Notes under the pieces: generated by a model
Database searches by the model: none
What the model was told of the DNA's origin: nothing
What the model saw: only the letters and a program-made list of their open reading frames with translations
Made by a program: the position numbers and the translations under genes
Assembly (NCBI RefSeq): GCF_004761875.1
Contig: NZ_SJEY01000007.1
Location: forward strand, 186,001 to 250,000
DNA length: 64,000 nt
Source of the DNA: Roseovarius aestuariivivens
Lineage (GTDB): Bacteria; Pseudomonadota; Alphaproteobacteria; Rhodobacterales; Rhodobacteraceae
Direction of reading: 5' to 3'
Shown: piece after piece, positions 34,039 to 41,778 of the stretch
Layout of the letters: every line of letters begins with the position of its first letter
How positions within the stretch are numbered: position 1 is the first letter of the stretch

Positions 34039-34608
34039 TCAGTGCAGCTTTGCGCCCACCTGCTTGATCGAATCCTCGATCAGCGCCTTGTTGTCGTCCG
34101 CGCTCATCGACTTTGCAACGACCTCTTTCGCGGCGGCGACGGCCACGTTGATGGCCTTGTTGCGCACCTCGCGAACGGCGTTCGCCTCGGCCGACGCGAT
34201 CTGGTCCTCGGCGGCCTGCAGACGGCGCTGGATAGATTGCTCCAGATCCTTCTTGGCCTGCTCGGCGGCTTCGGCGGCCTCGGTCTTGGCATGCGCCACG
34301 ATCCGGTCGGCCTGCTCCTGCACTTCCTTCTGCTTGCGCTCGTAGCTCGCCAGAAGGGTCTGCGCCTCTTCCCGCAGGGCCCGTGCCTCGTCCAGCTCGG
34401 ACTTGATGCCATCGGCCCGCTTGTCGAGCATGCCCCCGATCAGCCCCGGCACCTTGAGGTAGACCAGCAGCGCGATGAACAGCAAGAACGCGATCAACAC
34501 CACGAAATTCGTGTTCGACAGCGAAAAGAACGGGCCTTTCGCGGCGAACGCGGGGCTGGCGACCGTCAGGGCGACCAGCGTGGCAAGGGTCTGTTTCATG
34601 GCGCTCAT
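34039..34608 (-). CDS. atpF: F0F1 ATP synthase subunit B
   Basis: A 189-residue b-type subunit of the F0 peripheral stalk, which holds the F1 head static against rotor torque. An N-terminal hydrophobic region contains a signal-like segment (5-22) and the membrane anchor ([19 protein letters not shown]). It is followed by a long charged helix (about 60-160) with heptad-like Ala/Glu/Lys/Arg spacing, the coiled-coil dimerisation region. It overlaps the upstream b' gene by 4 bases (34605-34608) and is the last gene of the operon before its terminator. Rhodobacteraceae have two different b-type subunits forming a heterodimer; this one, without the N-terminal extension of its partner, is taken as b. 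Confidence 0.94.
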   Translation of the reverse strand: MSAMKQTLATLVALTVASPAFAAKGPFFSLSNTNFVVLIAFLLFIALLVYLKVPGLIGGMLDKRADGIKSELDEARALREEAQTLLASYERKQKEVQEQADRIVAHAKTEAAEAAEQAKKDLEQSIQRRLQAAEDQIASAEANAVREVRNKAINVAVAAAKEVVAKSMSADDNKALIEDSIKQVGAKLH

Positions 34609-35159
34609 CCTTTCAGCCGTGCGGCGACGGCCTTGTCGATAGCGGCGGTATCGGCCTTTTGACCCATGGCGGCGACCAGTTCCTTGGCGGTGTCCTTGGC
34701 GACGGTCTCGACGTTTTCCAGCGCGCTGGCGCGGATCTCGGCGATGGCCTTCTCGCTTTCGGCGGCCTTCTCGGCGATCTGCGCGTCGGCCTTCTTGGCG
34801 GCTTCGTCCTGTTCCGCTTTGATCTCGGCCTTGGCCTCCGCGATGATCTCGTTGGCCTTGGACCGGGCATCGGCAAGGGCCTTTTCATAGGCCTCTTCCG
34901 CTTCCTGCGCCTTGACCTTCAGGTCTTCGGCTGCGGCCAGATCGTTGGTGATCGTGCCCTGACGCTCGGCCAGCACGGCGGCAATGCGAGGCAGCGCGAT
35001 CCGCGACAGGATAAAGAAGATGACGACCAGCGTGACGACAAGCCAGAAGATCTGGTTGCCCATCCAGTCGGGGCAGAGCTGCGGCATGCCGATGGCGCCG
35101 CCACCTGCATCGACGCAGGCGCTCGTGCTGCCGGCTGCATCATGTGTTTCGGTTGCCAT
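34605..35159 (-). CDS. atpX: F0F1 ATP synthase subunit B'
   Basis: A 184-residue second b-type subunit (b') that pairs with the neighbouring b subunit in the peripheral stalk. A polar N-terminal stretch (1-32, with [13 protein letters not shown]) precedes one membrane anchor ([19 protein letters not shown]) and a long Ala/Glu/Lys-rich helix (about 60-180). Heterodimeric b/b' stalks are typical of photosynthetic bacteria and Rhodobacterales. The gene symbol varies between atpX, atpF' and atpG in annotations. It overlaps atpF by 4 bases. A stem-loop (35193-35219) separates it from atpE. Confidence 0.92.
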   Translation of the reverse strand: MATETHDAAGSTSACVDAGGGAIGMPQLCPDWMGNQIFWLVVTLVVIFFILSRIALPRIAAVLAERQGTITNDLAAAEDLKVKAQEAEEAYEKALADARSKANEIIAEAKAEIKAEQDEAAKKADAQIAEKAAESEKAIAEIRASALENVETVAKDTAKELVAAMGQKADTAAIDKAVAARLKG

Positions 35160-35192
35160 GTCGTCCTCCGATGGGAACTTTCCGTGTACAGA

Positions 35193-35219
35193 GGGTGAGC
35201 GGCGTAATACCCCTCACCC
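35193..35219 (-). other. Intercistronic stem-loop between atpE and atpX
   Basis: GGGTGAG (35193-35199) and CTCACCC (35213-35219) form a 7-bp stem with a 13-base loop in the 89-bp gap between subunit c and subunit b' genes. No T-tract follows. Its likely role is protection of the 3' end of the atpE message or partial attenuation, which would help make more of subunit c than of the other F0 subunits. Confidence 0.55.
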
Positions 35220-35248
35220 CCGGTCGTAAGGATCGTCGTCCGAGAGGC

Positions 35249-35485
35249 TTAAACGGCGAACATCAGCAGAAGTGCCACGAGGAACGAGAAGATCCCCAGC
35301 GCTTCGGCAAACGCGATACCGATGAACATGGTGGCCGTCTGGCCAGCAGCGGCCGAGGGGTTCCGCAGGGCGCCGGACAGGAAGTTGCCGACCACGTTGC
35401 CCACACCGACGGCTGCGCCGCCCATGCCGACCGAGGCCAGGCCTGCGCCGATGAATTGACCCATTTGTGCGATATCGCCTTCCAT
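35249..35485 (-). CDS. atpE: F0F1 ATP synthase subunit C
   Basis: A 78-residue hairpin proteolipid that forms the proton-driven c-ring. Two membrane helices flank the polar loop [12 protein letters not shown], which contacts the central stalk. The proton-carrying acid is Glu61 in [14 protein letters not shown], as expected for a Glu-type c subunit. The first helix has [18 protein letters not shown], the Gly-rich packing motif. It follows atpB after 49 bp and precedes atpX after an intercistronic stem-loop. Several copies per complex are needed, so extra expression is expected. Confidence 0.97.
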   Translation of the reverse strand: MEGDIAQMGQFIGAGLASVGMGGAAVGVGNVVGNFLSGALRNPSAAAGQTATMFIGIAFAEALGIFSFLVALLLMFAV

Positions 35486-35534
35486 TGTGATGTCTCCTTA
35501 CGTTGGAATTGGCTTGGATAGGGTTCGCCCGACC

Positions 35535-36314
35535 TTAGTGCGCGGGATGCAGCGCATCCTTTAGGTAAACGCAGGTCAGGATGGTGAAAACGTAGGCCTG
35601 GATAAAGGCCACGAGCATTTCGAGCGCGTAGATCGCCGTGATCGCAAGGATCGACAGCGGCGTCACGACAAGGCCGATCCCGGTCGAGATCAGCACCAGC
35701 GGCGCGAAGGCCGCGAAAACCTTGATCACCGCGTGACCGGCCATCATGTTGCCAGCAAGACGGATGGAGTGGCTGACCGGGCGCACGAAGTAGGAAATCA
35801 CCTCGATTACCGCCAGGATGGGCCGCAGCGGCAAGGGGGCCGCGCCGACCCAGAAGAGGCCCAGAAAGCCCGCGCCGTGCTTGACAAAGCCGATCACCGT
35901 GACCGCCACGAAGACCAGCATCGCCAGAACGGCGGTGACGGCGATATGGCTGGTGGTGGTGAAGGCGCCGGGAATAAGCCCGAGGAAGTTCGAGAAGACG
36001 ATGAACATGAACAGCGTCATGATGTAAGGGAAGTACGGCAGCGCGTCCTTGCCCGCCACGTCCTCGACCATCTTGCGGATGAACCCATAGGCCAGTTCCG
36101 CCACCGACTGCGTGCGGTTGGGGATTGTGGCCCGGCCCGAGGTGCCAAGAACCAGAAGCCCCACGATCGCCAGAACCGTCAGCACCATCCAGAAGGTCAC
36201 GTTGGTGACGGTAAACAGGCCCACCGGGCCATCGCCGAAAAGCGGCTTGACGATAAACTGATCCATCGGGTGGAAAACAAGCTCTTGGCCGCCTTCTTTC
36301 GCGTCAGTCGCCAT
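35535..36314 (-). CDS. atpB: F0F1 ATP synthase subunit A
   Basis: A 259-residue a subunit that carries the proton half-channels beside the c-ring. Five to six membrane segments are visible from 35 to 255. The essential Arg is residue 185 in [16 protein letters not shown]. The N-terminal HPMDQFIV and [12 protein letters not shown] are typical. The start overlaps the atpI stop region by 11 bases (36304-36314), supporting translational coupling. Its length and motifs match alphaproteobacterial homologues. Confidence 0.97.
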   Translation of the reverse strand: MATDAKEGGQELVFHPMDQFIVKPLFGDGPVGLFTVTNVTFWMVLTVLAIVGLLVLGTSGRATIPNRTQSVAELAYGFIRKMVEDVAGKDALPYFPYIMTLFMFIVFSNFLGLIPGAFTTTSHIAVTAVLAMLVFVAVTVIGFVKHGAGFLGLFWVGAAPLPLRPILAVIEVISYFVRPVSHSIRLAGNMMAGHAVIKVFAAFAPLVLISTGIGLVVTPLSILAITAIYALEMLVAFIQAYVFTILTCVYLKDALHPAH

Positions 36315-36678
36315 GGGTCGTCCTCTTCTCGCTGCCCTGCTGTAGATCAGCCTCGGGCATGTCCGTCTCGGCCTCGTCGGCCAATTTCTCGTGCTGGATC
36401 TCGGCGGCGCTGCGCATCATCGTCTTGATGCCGGCAGCGAGGCCCAGCAGGGTAAAGATGACAAGGAAAATCGGGATGGTCCCAAAGAGGTAATCCAGCC
36501 CGTATCCCATGCCAAAACCGATCAACAGACCGGCCACAATTTCGATCACCATCCGCCAGGCCAGCTGCGCCTGACTGTAATGGCTTTCCTGATGGGGCTT
36601 CGGCGCGTCTTTCGCCTTGAGCTGGTTGATCCGATCTTCGAGCCGCGCAAGACGCTCTCTCTCGTCAGGATCCACCAC
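36304..36678 (-). CDS. atpI: F0F1 ATP synthase assembly protein I (AtpI/AtpZ-like)
   Basis: A 124-residue membrane protein at the head of the F0 operon, with an N-terminal coiled-coil-like charged region ([24 protein letters not shown]), two membrane segments (about 43-65 and 70-90; [24 protein letters not shown] and [18 protein letters not shown]), and an acidic C-terminal tail. AtpI proteins help assemble the c-ring and may be dispensable. A promoter fits immediately upstream (36706-36734), giving a leader of about 20 bases. It overlaps atpB by 11 bases. Confidence 0.88.
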   Translation of the reverse strand: MVDPDERERLARLEDRINQLKAKDAPKPHQESHYSQAQLAWRMVIEIVAGLLIGFGMGYGLDYLFGTIPIFLVIFTLLGLAAGIKTMMRSAAEIQHEKLADEAETDMPEADLQQGSEKRTTHGD

Positions 36679-36705
36679 CTTTGCCCCTCCGGAACAGTTG
36701 CGATG

Positions 36706-36734
36706 TTGCTACGTGGCGGGCGCGCGCGAGTCAA
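36706..36734 (-). promoter_or_regulatory. Likely promoter of the F0 ATP synthase operon
   Basis: Read leftward, TTGACT (36729-36734) and TAGCAA (36706-36711) are separated by exactly 17 bases. The -35 matches five of six consensus positions. Transcription would start about 20 bases before the atpI start codon. Confidence 0.6.
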
Positions 36735-36837
36735 GACAGCGCGGCAGCGCGGCAAGTGCATGATTTTGCTAGAATTTCCCGAAGGCCACCAATCTGCCGC
36801 AGGGTCTTCCGGGGCAATATGCTCATGTTTGCGATAT

Positions 36838-36853
36838 TCAACCGCGCGGTTGA
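36838..36853. promoter_or_regulatory. 16-bp perfect palindrome upstream of the atp promoter
   Basis: TCAACCGCGCGGTTGA is a perfect palindrome about 105 bp upstream of the atp -35 box and about 86 bp downstream of the YbaK-like stop. It looks like a dimeric-protein binding site or a short hairpin. No second copy is seen in the window. Confidence 0.4.
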
Positions 36854-36904
36854 GTTTGGCGCTCCCCCCCGGATCGGACGGTGGGCTTGACGGCAAAGTC
36901 ACGT

Positions 36905-36923
36905 GGGTATTTTGCCCAGAAGA
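36905..36923 (-). repeat. Post-stop dispersed motif (TGGC-N-AAATAC), copy B
   Basis: On the minus strand this reads TCTTCTGGGCAAAATACCC. It lies 17 bases after the stop of the YbaK-like gene on the same strand, matching copies at 32392-32415 and 47825-47843. Confidence 0.5.
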
Positions 36924-36939
36924 CGCCGGGACGCAGGGC

Positions 36940-37488
36940 CTAGGTGGCCAGCGCATCCGCTGAAAGCCAGTGCGCCTCGACGCCCCAGCTTTCAAGCAAT
37001 GCAAGAAGAGCGTCGGGCGTCATCGCCACCGTCCGGTCGTTGACCAGCGGATGCACGTGAATGAATTCCGCCTCAAGCAGCGCCGCGTCCATGAAAAGCG
37101 TCACGCCGGCACCGGCGCCGGTGCGCATCGCCAGCGGGCTGACCGCGCCGGGCCGCACGCCAAGGAACTCCATCAACCGCTCGGGCGAGCCGAAAGACGG
37201 CTTGCCACAGCCCATCGCCGCGCCGAGCGCGGCAAGATCCACGTCACGATCCTGTTCCAGCGTCACAAGGTAATTCCGCTTCTTGCGGTCGCGCAGGTAG
37301 AAATTCTTGACGTTCATGCGCCCCGGCCCATTCGGCACGTCGCCGCCCTGCACCGTCTTGGCGTCCTCGACCGTGCGCAGAGGGATATGCTCATGAAGAT
37401 CAAAAGCGATCCCGGCGGCGCGCATCTCGTCGAGAAGCGCATCCGAACTGACCGGCAGACTGTCCTGATAAAGCGAAGAGGCGTCCAT
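36940..37488 (-). CDS. YbaK/ProX-type aminoacyl-tRNA deacylase
   Basis: A 182-residue protein with the YbaK/prolyl-tRNA-synthetase-associated domain, close to ProXp/PrdX deacylases that hydrolyse mischarged Ala-tRNA(Pro) or related tRNAs. Features are FDLHEHIPLRTVEDAKTVQGGDVPNGPGRMNVKNFYLRDRKKRNYLVTLEQDRDVDL, with the conserved Lys in VKNFYLRD, GCGKPSFGSPERLMEFLGVRPGAVSPLAM, and HVHPLVNDRTVAM. These are family hallmarks. The exact tRNA substrate is uncertain. The gene is divergent from ffh and lies upstream of the atp operon on the same strand, separated from it by 261 bp with a palindrome and a promoter. Confidence 0.88.
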   Translation of the reverse strand: MDASSLYQDSLPVSSDALLDEMRAAGIAFDLHEHIPLRTVEDAKTVQGGDVPNGPGRMNVKNFYLRDRKKRNYLVTLEQDRDVDLAALGAAMGCGKPSFGSPERLMEFLGVRPGAVSPLAMRTGAGAGVTLFMDAALLEAEFIHVHPLVNDRTVAMTPDALLALLESWGVEAHWLSADALAT

Positions 37489-37622
37489 GCCGCACTTTTG
37501 CCGCGCTGCGCCGCCTGCGGCAACCCCCTAAGGCTTGACTCGGTGGGTTCACGGGCCTAAACGCCCCTCAACATTTCCGGAAGGCGTCGTTTCTTCCGGT
37601 CCCGTGGGATCATCCCGGGATC

Positions 37623-37690
37623 GCCCCCCACCAGCGAGTTTCGCCCGTGGGGGCATTTATGCTTTGAACCGTTGCCCCTATCTTGGGGGC
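37623..37690 (+). promoter_or_regulatory. Two GC hairpins in the ffh upstream region
   Basis: The 235-bp divergent region between the YbaK-like gene and ffh contains a stem of GCCCCCAC against GTGGGGGC (37623-37654, one bulged C) and a second of GCCCC against GGGGC (37674-37690), just before the ffh ribosome site GGAGG (37711). They could structure the ffh leader. No convincing promoter hexamers were found. Confidence 0.35.
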
Positions 37691-37723
37691 AGCAAACCGC
37701 AACCGGCGCAGGAGGCCTTGGCG

Positions 37724-39229
37724 ATGTTTGAAAACCTATCCGAACGCCTGTCAGGTGTCTTCGACCGGCTGACCAAGCAGGGCGCGCTCAGCGAGGATGA
37801 CGTCAAGACAGCCCTGCGCGAGGTGCGCGTGGCCCTGCTCGAGGCCGACGTGTCGCTGCCGGTGGCGCGCGATTTCGTCAAGCGCGTGCAGGATCAGGCG
37901 ACGGGCCAGGCCGTCACCAGATCGGTGACACCGGGCCAGCAGGTCGTCAAGATCGTGCACGACGCGCTTGTCGACACGCTCAAGGGCGAAGGCGATCCCG
38001 GCGCGCTCAAGATCGACAATCCGCCCGCGCCGATCCTCATGGTCGGTCTGCAGGGCTCGGGCAAGACCACCACCACCGCCAAGCTTGCCAAGCGCCTGAA
38101 AGAGCGCGAGGGCAAGCGCGTGCTCATGGCCTCGCTCGACGTCAACCGCCCGGCAGCCATGGAACAGCTCGAAATCCTCGGCCGCCAGATCGGCGTCGAC
38201 ACGCTGCCCATCGTCAAGGGCGAAAACCCCGTCCAGATCGCCAAGCGCGCCAAGACGCAGGCGGGTCTGGGCGGCTACGACGTCTACATGCTCGACACCG
38301 CCGGTCGCCTCCATATAGACCAGGAACTGATCGCGCAGGCCGCCGCCGTGCGCGACGTGGCCAACCCGCGCGAGACGCTGCTGGTGGTCGATGGCCTCAC
38401 CGGCCAGGACGCGGTCAACGTGGCCACCGAATTCGACGACAAGATCGGCGTCACCGGCGTGGTCCTCACCCGGATGGACGGCGACGGGCGCGGCGGTGCG
38501 GCGCTTTCGATGCGCGCCGTGACCGGCAAGCCCATCCGCTTCGTGGGTCTGGGCGAAAAGATGGACGCCATCGAGACCTTCGAGCCCGAGCGCATCGCGG
38601 GCCGCATCCTTGGCATGGGCGACATCGTCAGCCTTGTGGAAAAGGCGCAACAGACCATCGAGGCCGAACAGGCCGAGAAGATGATGAAGCGTTTCCAGAA
38701 GGGTCAGTTCAACATGAACGACCTCAAGATGCAGCTCGAACAGATGCAGAAGATGGGCGGCATGGAAGGCGTGATGGGCATGATGCCCGGCATGGGCAAG
38801 ATGGCCAAGCAAATGGAAACCGCCGGCATCGACGACAGCATCCTCGCGCGTCAGATTGCCCTCATCAACTCGATGACGAAAAAAGAGCGCGCCAACCCCA
38901 AGCTCCTGCAGGCCTCCCGCAAGAAACGCATCGCCAAGGGCGCGGGACTGGAAGTCTCCGAGCTTAACAAGCTTCTCAAGATGCAGCGCCAGATGGGCGA
39001 CATGATGAAGAAGATGGGCAAGATGGGCAAAGGCGGGATGCTCAAGCAGGCCATGAAAGGCATGTTCGGCAAGGGCGCCCCCAGCCCCGAGGAGATGGCG
39101 CAGGGCATGGACCCCAAGGCGCTGGAACAGGCGGCCAAGCAGATGGGCGCCGGGCGCGGCGGCCTGACCGGTCTGGGCGGCGGCGCGGCCCTGCCGCCCG
39201 GCCTCAGCGGGTTCGGCAAGAAGAAATAA
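37724..39229 (+). CDS. ffh: Signal recognition particle protein Ffh
   Basis: A 501-residue SRP54 GTPase that binds signal sequences and 4.5S RNA and docks with FtsY for co-translational membrane targeting. The N-domain (1-85) is followed by the G-domain with G1 GLQGSGKT at 108-115, DTAGRL, TRMDGDGRGGAALS, and GLGEKMDAIETFEPERIAGRILGMGD. The Met-rich M-domain runs from about 310 to 440. The C-terminal tail is rich in Met, Lys and Gly (MMKKMGKMGKGG and further), longer than the Escherichia coli protein. The start follows GGAGG, and the open frame upstream to 37535 is not family-like. It is three bases before a GNAT gene and heads a run of plus-strand genes to 43.1 kb. Confidence 0.97.
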   Translation: MFENLSERLSGVFDRLTKQGALSEDDVKTALREVRVALLEADVSLPVARDFVKRVQDQATGQAVTRSVTPGQQVVKIVHDALVDTLKGEGDPGALKIDNPPAPILMVGLQGSGKTTTTAKLAKRLKEREGKRVLMASLDVNRPAAMEQLEILGRQIGVDTLPIVKGENPVQIAKRAKTQAGLGGYDVYMLDTAGRLHIDQELIAQAAAVRDVANPRETLLVVDGLTGQDAVNVATEFDDKIGVTGVVLTRMDGDGRGGAALSMRAVTGKPIRFVGLGEKMDAIETFEPERIAGRILGMGDIVSLVEKAQQTIEAEQAEKMMKRFQKGQFNMNDLKMQLEQMQKMGGMEGVMGMMPGMGKMAKQMETAGIDDSILARQIALINSMTKKERANPKLLQASRKKRIAKGAGLEVSELNKLLKMQRQMGDMMKKMGKMGKGGMLKQAMKGMFGKGAPSPEEMAQGMDPKALEQAAKQMGAGRGGLTGLGGGAALPPGLSGFGKKK

Positions 39230-39232
39230 ACC

Positions 39233-39769
39233 ATGCCAGCCACCGCCCCCACCATAAACACGCCGCGCCTCACCCTGCGCGCGCCCCGGATGACCGATTT
39301 TCCGGCCTACCGCGACGCCTGCGCGTCCGACCGCCTGCGCTACATGGGCGGGCCGATGTCGATGCGCGACGCCTGGGGCATGTTCTGTCGCGACGTGGCG
39401 CAATGGGCGCTGCTGGGGCACGGCGGCTGGGCCATCGAAGACCGTGCCACCGGCGCGACCGTCGGGCAGATCATGCTCAGCCGGCATCCTGATTTCGCCG
39501 AGACCGAACTGGGCTGGATGGTCTTCCCAGAGGGCGAAAGCAAAGGCATCGCCTTCGAGGCGGCCGAGGCCGCGCGCGGCTGGGCGTATTCCGAGGGCGC
39601 GCAGACCACGCTGGTCAGCTACATCCACAAGGACAACGCACGCTCCATCGCGCTGGCCCAAAGACTTGGCGCGGCGCATGATCCCGGCGCGCCCGAATGC
39701 CCCTACCCGGACCATCTGGTCTACCGTCATCCCGCGCCCGGCGCGGCATCGCGGCGAGGTGCGGCATGA
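39233..39769 (+). CDS. GNAT family acetyltransferase (RimJ/RimL-type), paralogue 1
   Basis: A 178-residue GNAT of the RimJ/RimL-like branch, probably acetylating a protein N-terminus or small amine with acetyl-CoA. Family marks are TPRLTLRAPRMTDFPAYRDAC, TELGWMVFPEGESKGIAFEAAEAARGWAY, and SYIHKDNARSIALAQRLGA. It is the first of four similar genes (39233, 40625, 41191, 41779), all ending in a YRHP or FRHD-type motif. The start lies three bases after the ffh stop and there is no strong ribosome site, suggesting coupling to ffh. Its stop overlaps the YeeE-like start by 4 bases. Confidence 0.87.
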   Translation: MPATAPTINTPRLTLRAPRMTDFPAYRDACASDRLRYMGGPMSMRDAWGMFCRDVAQWALLGHGGWAIEDRATGATVGQIMLSRHPDFAETELGWMVFPEGESKGIAFEAAEAARGWAYSEGAQTTLVSYIHKDNARSIALAQRLGAAHDPGAPECPYPDHLVYRHPAPGAASRRGAA

Positions 39770-40194
39770 TCCCGGCGGACTGGATCTTCGGCCTGTTGGG
39801 CGGCCTCATGATCGGCGCGGCGGCGGCGATGTTCCTGCTCGTCAACGGGCGGATCATGGGGGCGAGCGGCATCCTGGGCGGGGTCGTCGACGGCTCCGGC
39901 CGGGGCAATCTGGACGAGCGGTTCGCGTTTCTTGCGGGTCTTGTCGGCGTACCGGCGGTCGTGGCGCTGGTCTGGCAGGCGCCCCAGACCAACCTGACGA
40001 CAGATCCCCTGCTCCTCGTTGTCGCCGGTCTCCTCGTGGGGCTCGGCACGCGCATGGGCAGCGGCTGCACGTCGGGGCACGGGGTTTGCGGCATCTCGCG
40101 TTTCTCAAAGCGCGGCATCGTGGCGACGCTGGTCTATCTCGCCGCCGGTGTGATCGCCATGGCCGTGGCGCGCCACGGGCTGGGGGTGATCTGA
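39766..40194 (+). CDS. YeeE/YedE family membrane protein, N-terminal half-type
   Basis: A 142-residue membrane protein of the YeeE/YedE (TsuA-like, DUF395) family, thought to carry sulfur compounds such as thiosulfate across the inner membrane. The diagnostic stretch is GLGTRMGSGCTSGHGVCGISRFSKRG, with two conserved Cys. About four membrane segments are visible. The ATG at 39766 overlaps the GNAT stop by 4 bases. It is paired with the next gene, which encodes the other half, overlapping by one base. Split YeeE/YedE pairs (often PmpA/PmpB-like) are known in proteobacteria, frequently near metallo-beta-lactamase or sulfur-transferase genes, but none is adjacent here. Confidence 0.9.
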   Translation: MIPADWIFGLLGGLMIGAAAAMFLLVNGRIMGASGILGGVVDGSGRGNLDERFAFLAGLVGVPAVVALVWQAPQTNLTTDPLLLVVAGLLVGLGTRMGSGCTSGHGVCGISRFSKRGIVATLVYLAAGVIAMAVARHGLGVI

Positions 40195-40628
40195 TGCGCG
40201 CGCTCTTCGCCTTTCTCGCCGGTGGCCTCTTCGGGGTCGGTCTGATGCTTTCGGGCATGACCGACACCGCCAAGGTGCAGGGCTGGCTCGACGTGCTTGG
40301 GGCGTGGGATCCGACGCTGGCCTTCGTGCTGGGCGGGGCGATCCTGCCGATGCTGGTGGCCTGGCGGGTGGCGGGCAAACGCCCCACCGCCGCGCTCGGC
40401 ACGCCCATCCCGGCGAAACCCGCGCAGATCATCGACGCGCGCCTGCTCGCCGGCGCCACGCTCTTCGGGATCGGCTGGGCGCTTGTGGGTCTCTGCCCCG
40501 GTCCGGCCCTCGCGGCGCTCAGCTATAATGGCGGGCACGGCGCGGTCTTCGTGGTGGCGATGGTCGCCGGGATGCTGATCTGGCACATCCTGCATCTGGG
40601 CGGCGCGATGCGGGGGCGCCCGGCATGA
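40194..40628 (+). CDS. YeeE/YedE family membrane protein, second half (DUF6691-type)
   Basis: A 144-residue membrane protein that completes the split YeeE/YedE pair. Diagnostic stretches are FAFLAGGLFGVGLMLSGMTDTAKVQGWLDVLGAWDPTLAFVLGGAI and FGIGWALVGLCPGPALAALSYNGGHGAVFVVAMVAGM. Its CPGPAL carries a conserved Cys that in TsuA-like transporters lines the substrate path. The start overlaps the previous stop (TGATG), and its stop overlaps the next GNAT start by 4 bases. Cargo is probably a reduced sulfur compound, by family, not by evidence here. Confidence 0.88.
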   Translation: MRALFAFLAGGLFGVGLMLSGMTDTAKVQGWLDVLGAWDPTLAFVLGGAILPMLVAWRVAGKRPTAALGTPIPAKPAQIIDARLLAGATLFGIGWALVGLCPGPALAALSYNGGHGAVFVVAMVAGMLIWHILHLGGAMRGRPA

Positions 40629-41194
40629 CCCTGTCGCTCGACATACCCCAGCTGGACACCGACCGGCTTCTCCTGCGCGGCCCCGAGCCCGAGGATTTCG
40701 AGCCGCTCTGCGGGTTTCTTCTGGATCCCACACGCTCCTGGGGCTTCGGGACCGAGGCCAATCGCGGCCGCGCCTGGCGCTGGTTCGCGCTCTCGATCGG
40801 CCATTGGGCGCTGCACGGCTACGGTTATTTCACCATCGAGTGGAAAGAAACGGGCGAGCCTTGCGGCATCACCGGTATCTGGAACCCCGAAGGCTGGCCC
40901 GAGCCGGAACTGGGTTGGGCCGTCTATGACCGGTTCGAAGGACGCGGCATCGCCTTCGAGGGGGCCGAACGCGCGCGGCGCTGGGCCTATGAGGATCTCG
41001 GGTTCACGACGCTCACCTCCAACATCGTGCCGGGCAACGCCCGTTCTGTGGCGCTGGCCGAACGGCTCGGTGCCTGGTTCGAGCGGACCTACATGAATAT
41101 CGAGATGGGCGAGGATCTGCTCTATCGCCACCCCGGCCCCGACGCCCTCGGGATCGGCGCGGATGACGACGGCAGCCCGGAGGCCTACGCATGA
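40625..41194 (+). CDS. GNAT family acetyltransferase (RimJ/RimL-type), paralogue 2
   Basis: A 189-residue GNAT similar to its three neighbours. Family marks are LDTDRLLLRGPEPEDFEPLCGFL, PELGWAVYDRFEGRGIAFEGAERARRWAYEDLGFTTLTSNIVPGNARSVALAERLGAWFERTYMN. It overlaps the YeeE half upstream (4 bases) and the next GNAT downstream (4 bases). The C-terminus ends in YRHPGPDALGIG plus an acidic tail. Substrate unknown. Confidence 0.86.
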   Translation: MTLSLDIPQLDTDRLLLRGPEPEDFEPLCGFLLDPTRSWGFGTEANRGRAWRWFALSIGHWALHGYGYFTIEWKETGEPCGITGIWNPEGWPEPELGWAVYDRFEGRGIAFEGAERARRWAYEDLGFTTLTSNIVPGNARSVALAERLGAWFERTYMNIEMGEDLLYRHPGPDALGIGADDDGSPEAYA

Positions 41195-41775
41195 CAGGCC
41201 AGATGCTCTGCGAACGCCCCGCGCCGCCCAAGGCCGCGGCCCTGGCCGACCGGCTCGCGGCGGAACTGCCGGCGCTCGAAACCGCGCGGCTCCGGCTGCG
41301 CGCGCCGCGCCTGGCGGATTTCGCCGCCTATGCCGATATCGTCTGCGGTCCGCGCGGCGAAGGGCTGGGCGGGCCGATGGCCCATGGCGAGGCCTGGTAC
41401 GACTTTTCCAACATGGTCGGCTGCTGGCTCTTGCGCGGCCACGGGCTCTGGTCGATCGAGCCGCGCGGCGGCGGCGATCTTCTGGGCTTCGTCGTGCTGG
41501 GCTGCGAGCCGGGCGACGAAGAGCACGAGCTTGGCTTCCTGCTCACCGAAGCCGCCGAAGGCCATGGCTATGCAACAGAGGCGGCGCAGGCCGCCCGCGC
41601 CTTTGCCCGCGACACGCTCGGCCTGCCGTCGCTGGTCAGCTATATCGTGCCGCAGAACGCCCGCTCCATCGCGCTGGCGCAGCGGCTGGGCGCGACCCCG
41701 GCCGGCGACGGACGGCCCGGAAGCCATGCCGGCACCGCGGTGTTCCGCCACGACCTGAACAAGGCGGAGGGCTGA
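41191..41775 (+). CDS. GNAT family acetyltransferase (RimJ/RimL-type), paralogue 3
   Basis: A 194-residue GNAT, with an N-terminal extension of about 25 residues (MTGQMLCERPAPPKAAALADRLAAE) before the core ETARLRLRAPRLADFAAYADIV. HELGFLLTEAAEGHGYATEAAQAARAFAR carries the acetyl-CoA loop, and SYIVPQNARSIALAQRLGAT is the conserved C-terminal segment. It overlaps paralogue 2 by 4 bases and is followed by paralogue 4 after 3 bases. In this copy the acetyl-CoA loop (GHGYATEAA) is closer to the RimJ/RimL consensus than in paralogue 1. Confidence 0.86.
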   Translation: MTGQMLCERPAPPKAAALADRLAAELPALETARLRLRAPRLADFAAYADIVCGPRGEGLGGPMAHGEAWYDFSNMVGCWLLRGHGLWSIEPRGGGDLLGFVVLGCEPGDEEHELGFLLTEAAEGHGYATEAAQAARAFARDTLGLPSLVSYIVPQNARSIALAQRLGATPAGDGRPGSHAGTAVFRHDLNKAEG

Positions 41776-41778
41776 GAG

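Noticed and set aside
33812..34345. 177-codon plus-strand frame starting within the small-RNA candidate
   Set aside because: It runs through two terminators and then antisense to atpF. No ribosome site, no motif.
37751..39730. 659-codon minus-strand frame opposite ffh
   Set aside because: It is fully antisense to a clear ffh gene, is rich in His, Arg, Leu and Gly, and has no recognisable motif. It is the mirror effect of high third-position GC.
39766..40628. A frameshifted single YeeE/YedE gene
   Set aside because: The two halves have separate ATG starts, tight TGATG coupling and well-formed ends. Split pairs are known in this family, so a sequencing error is not needed.
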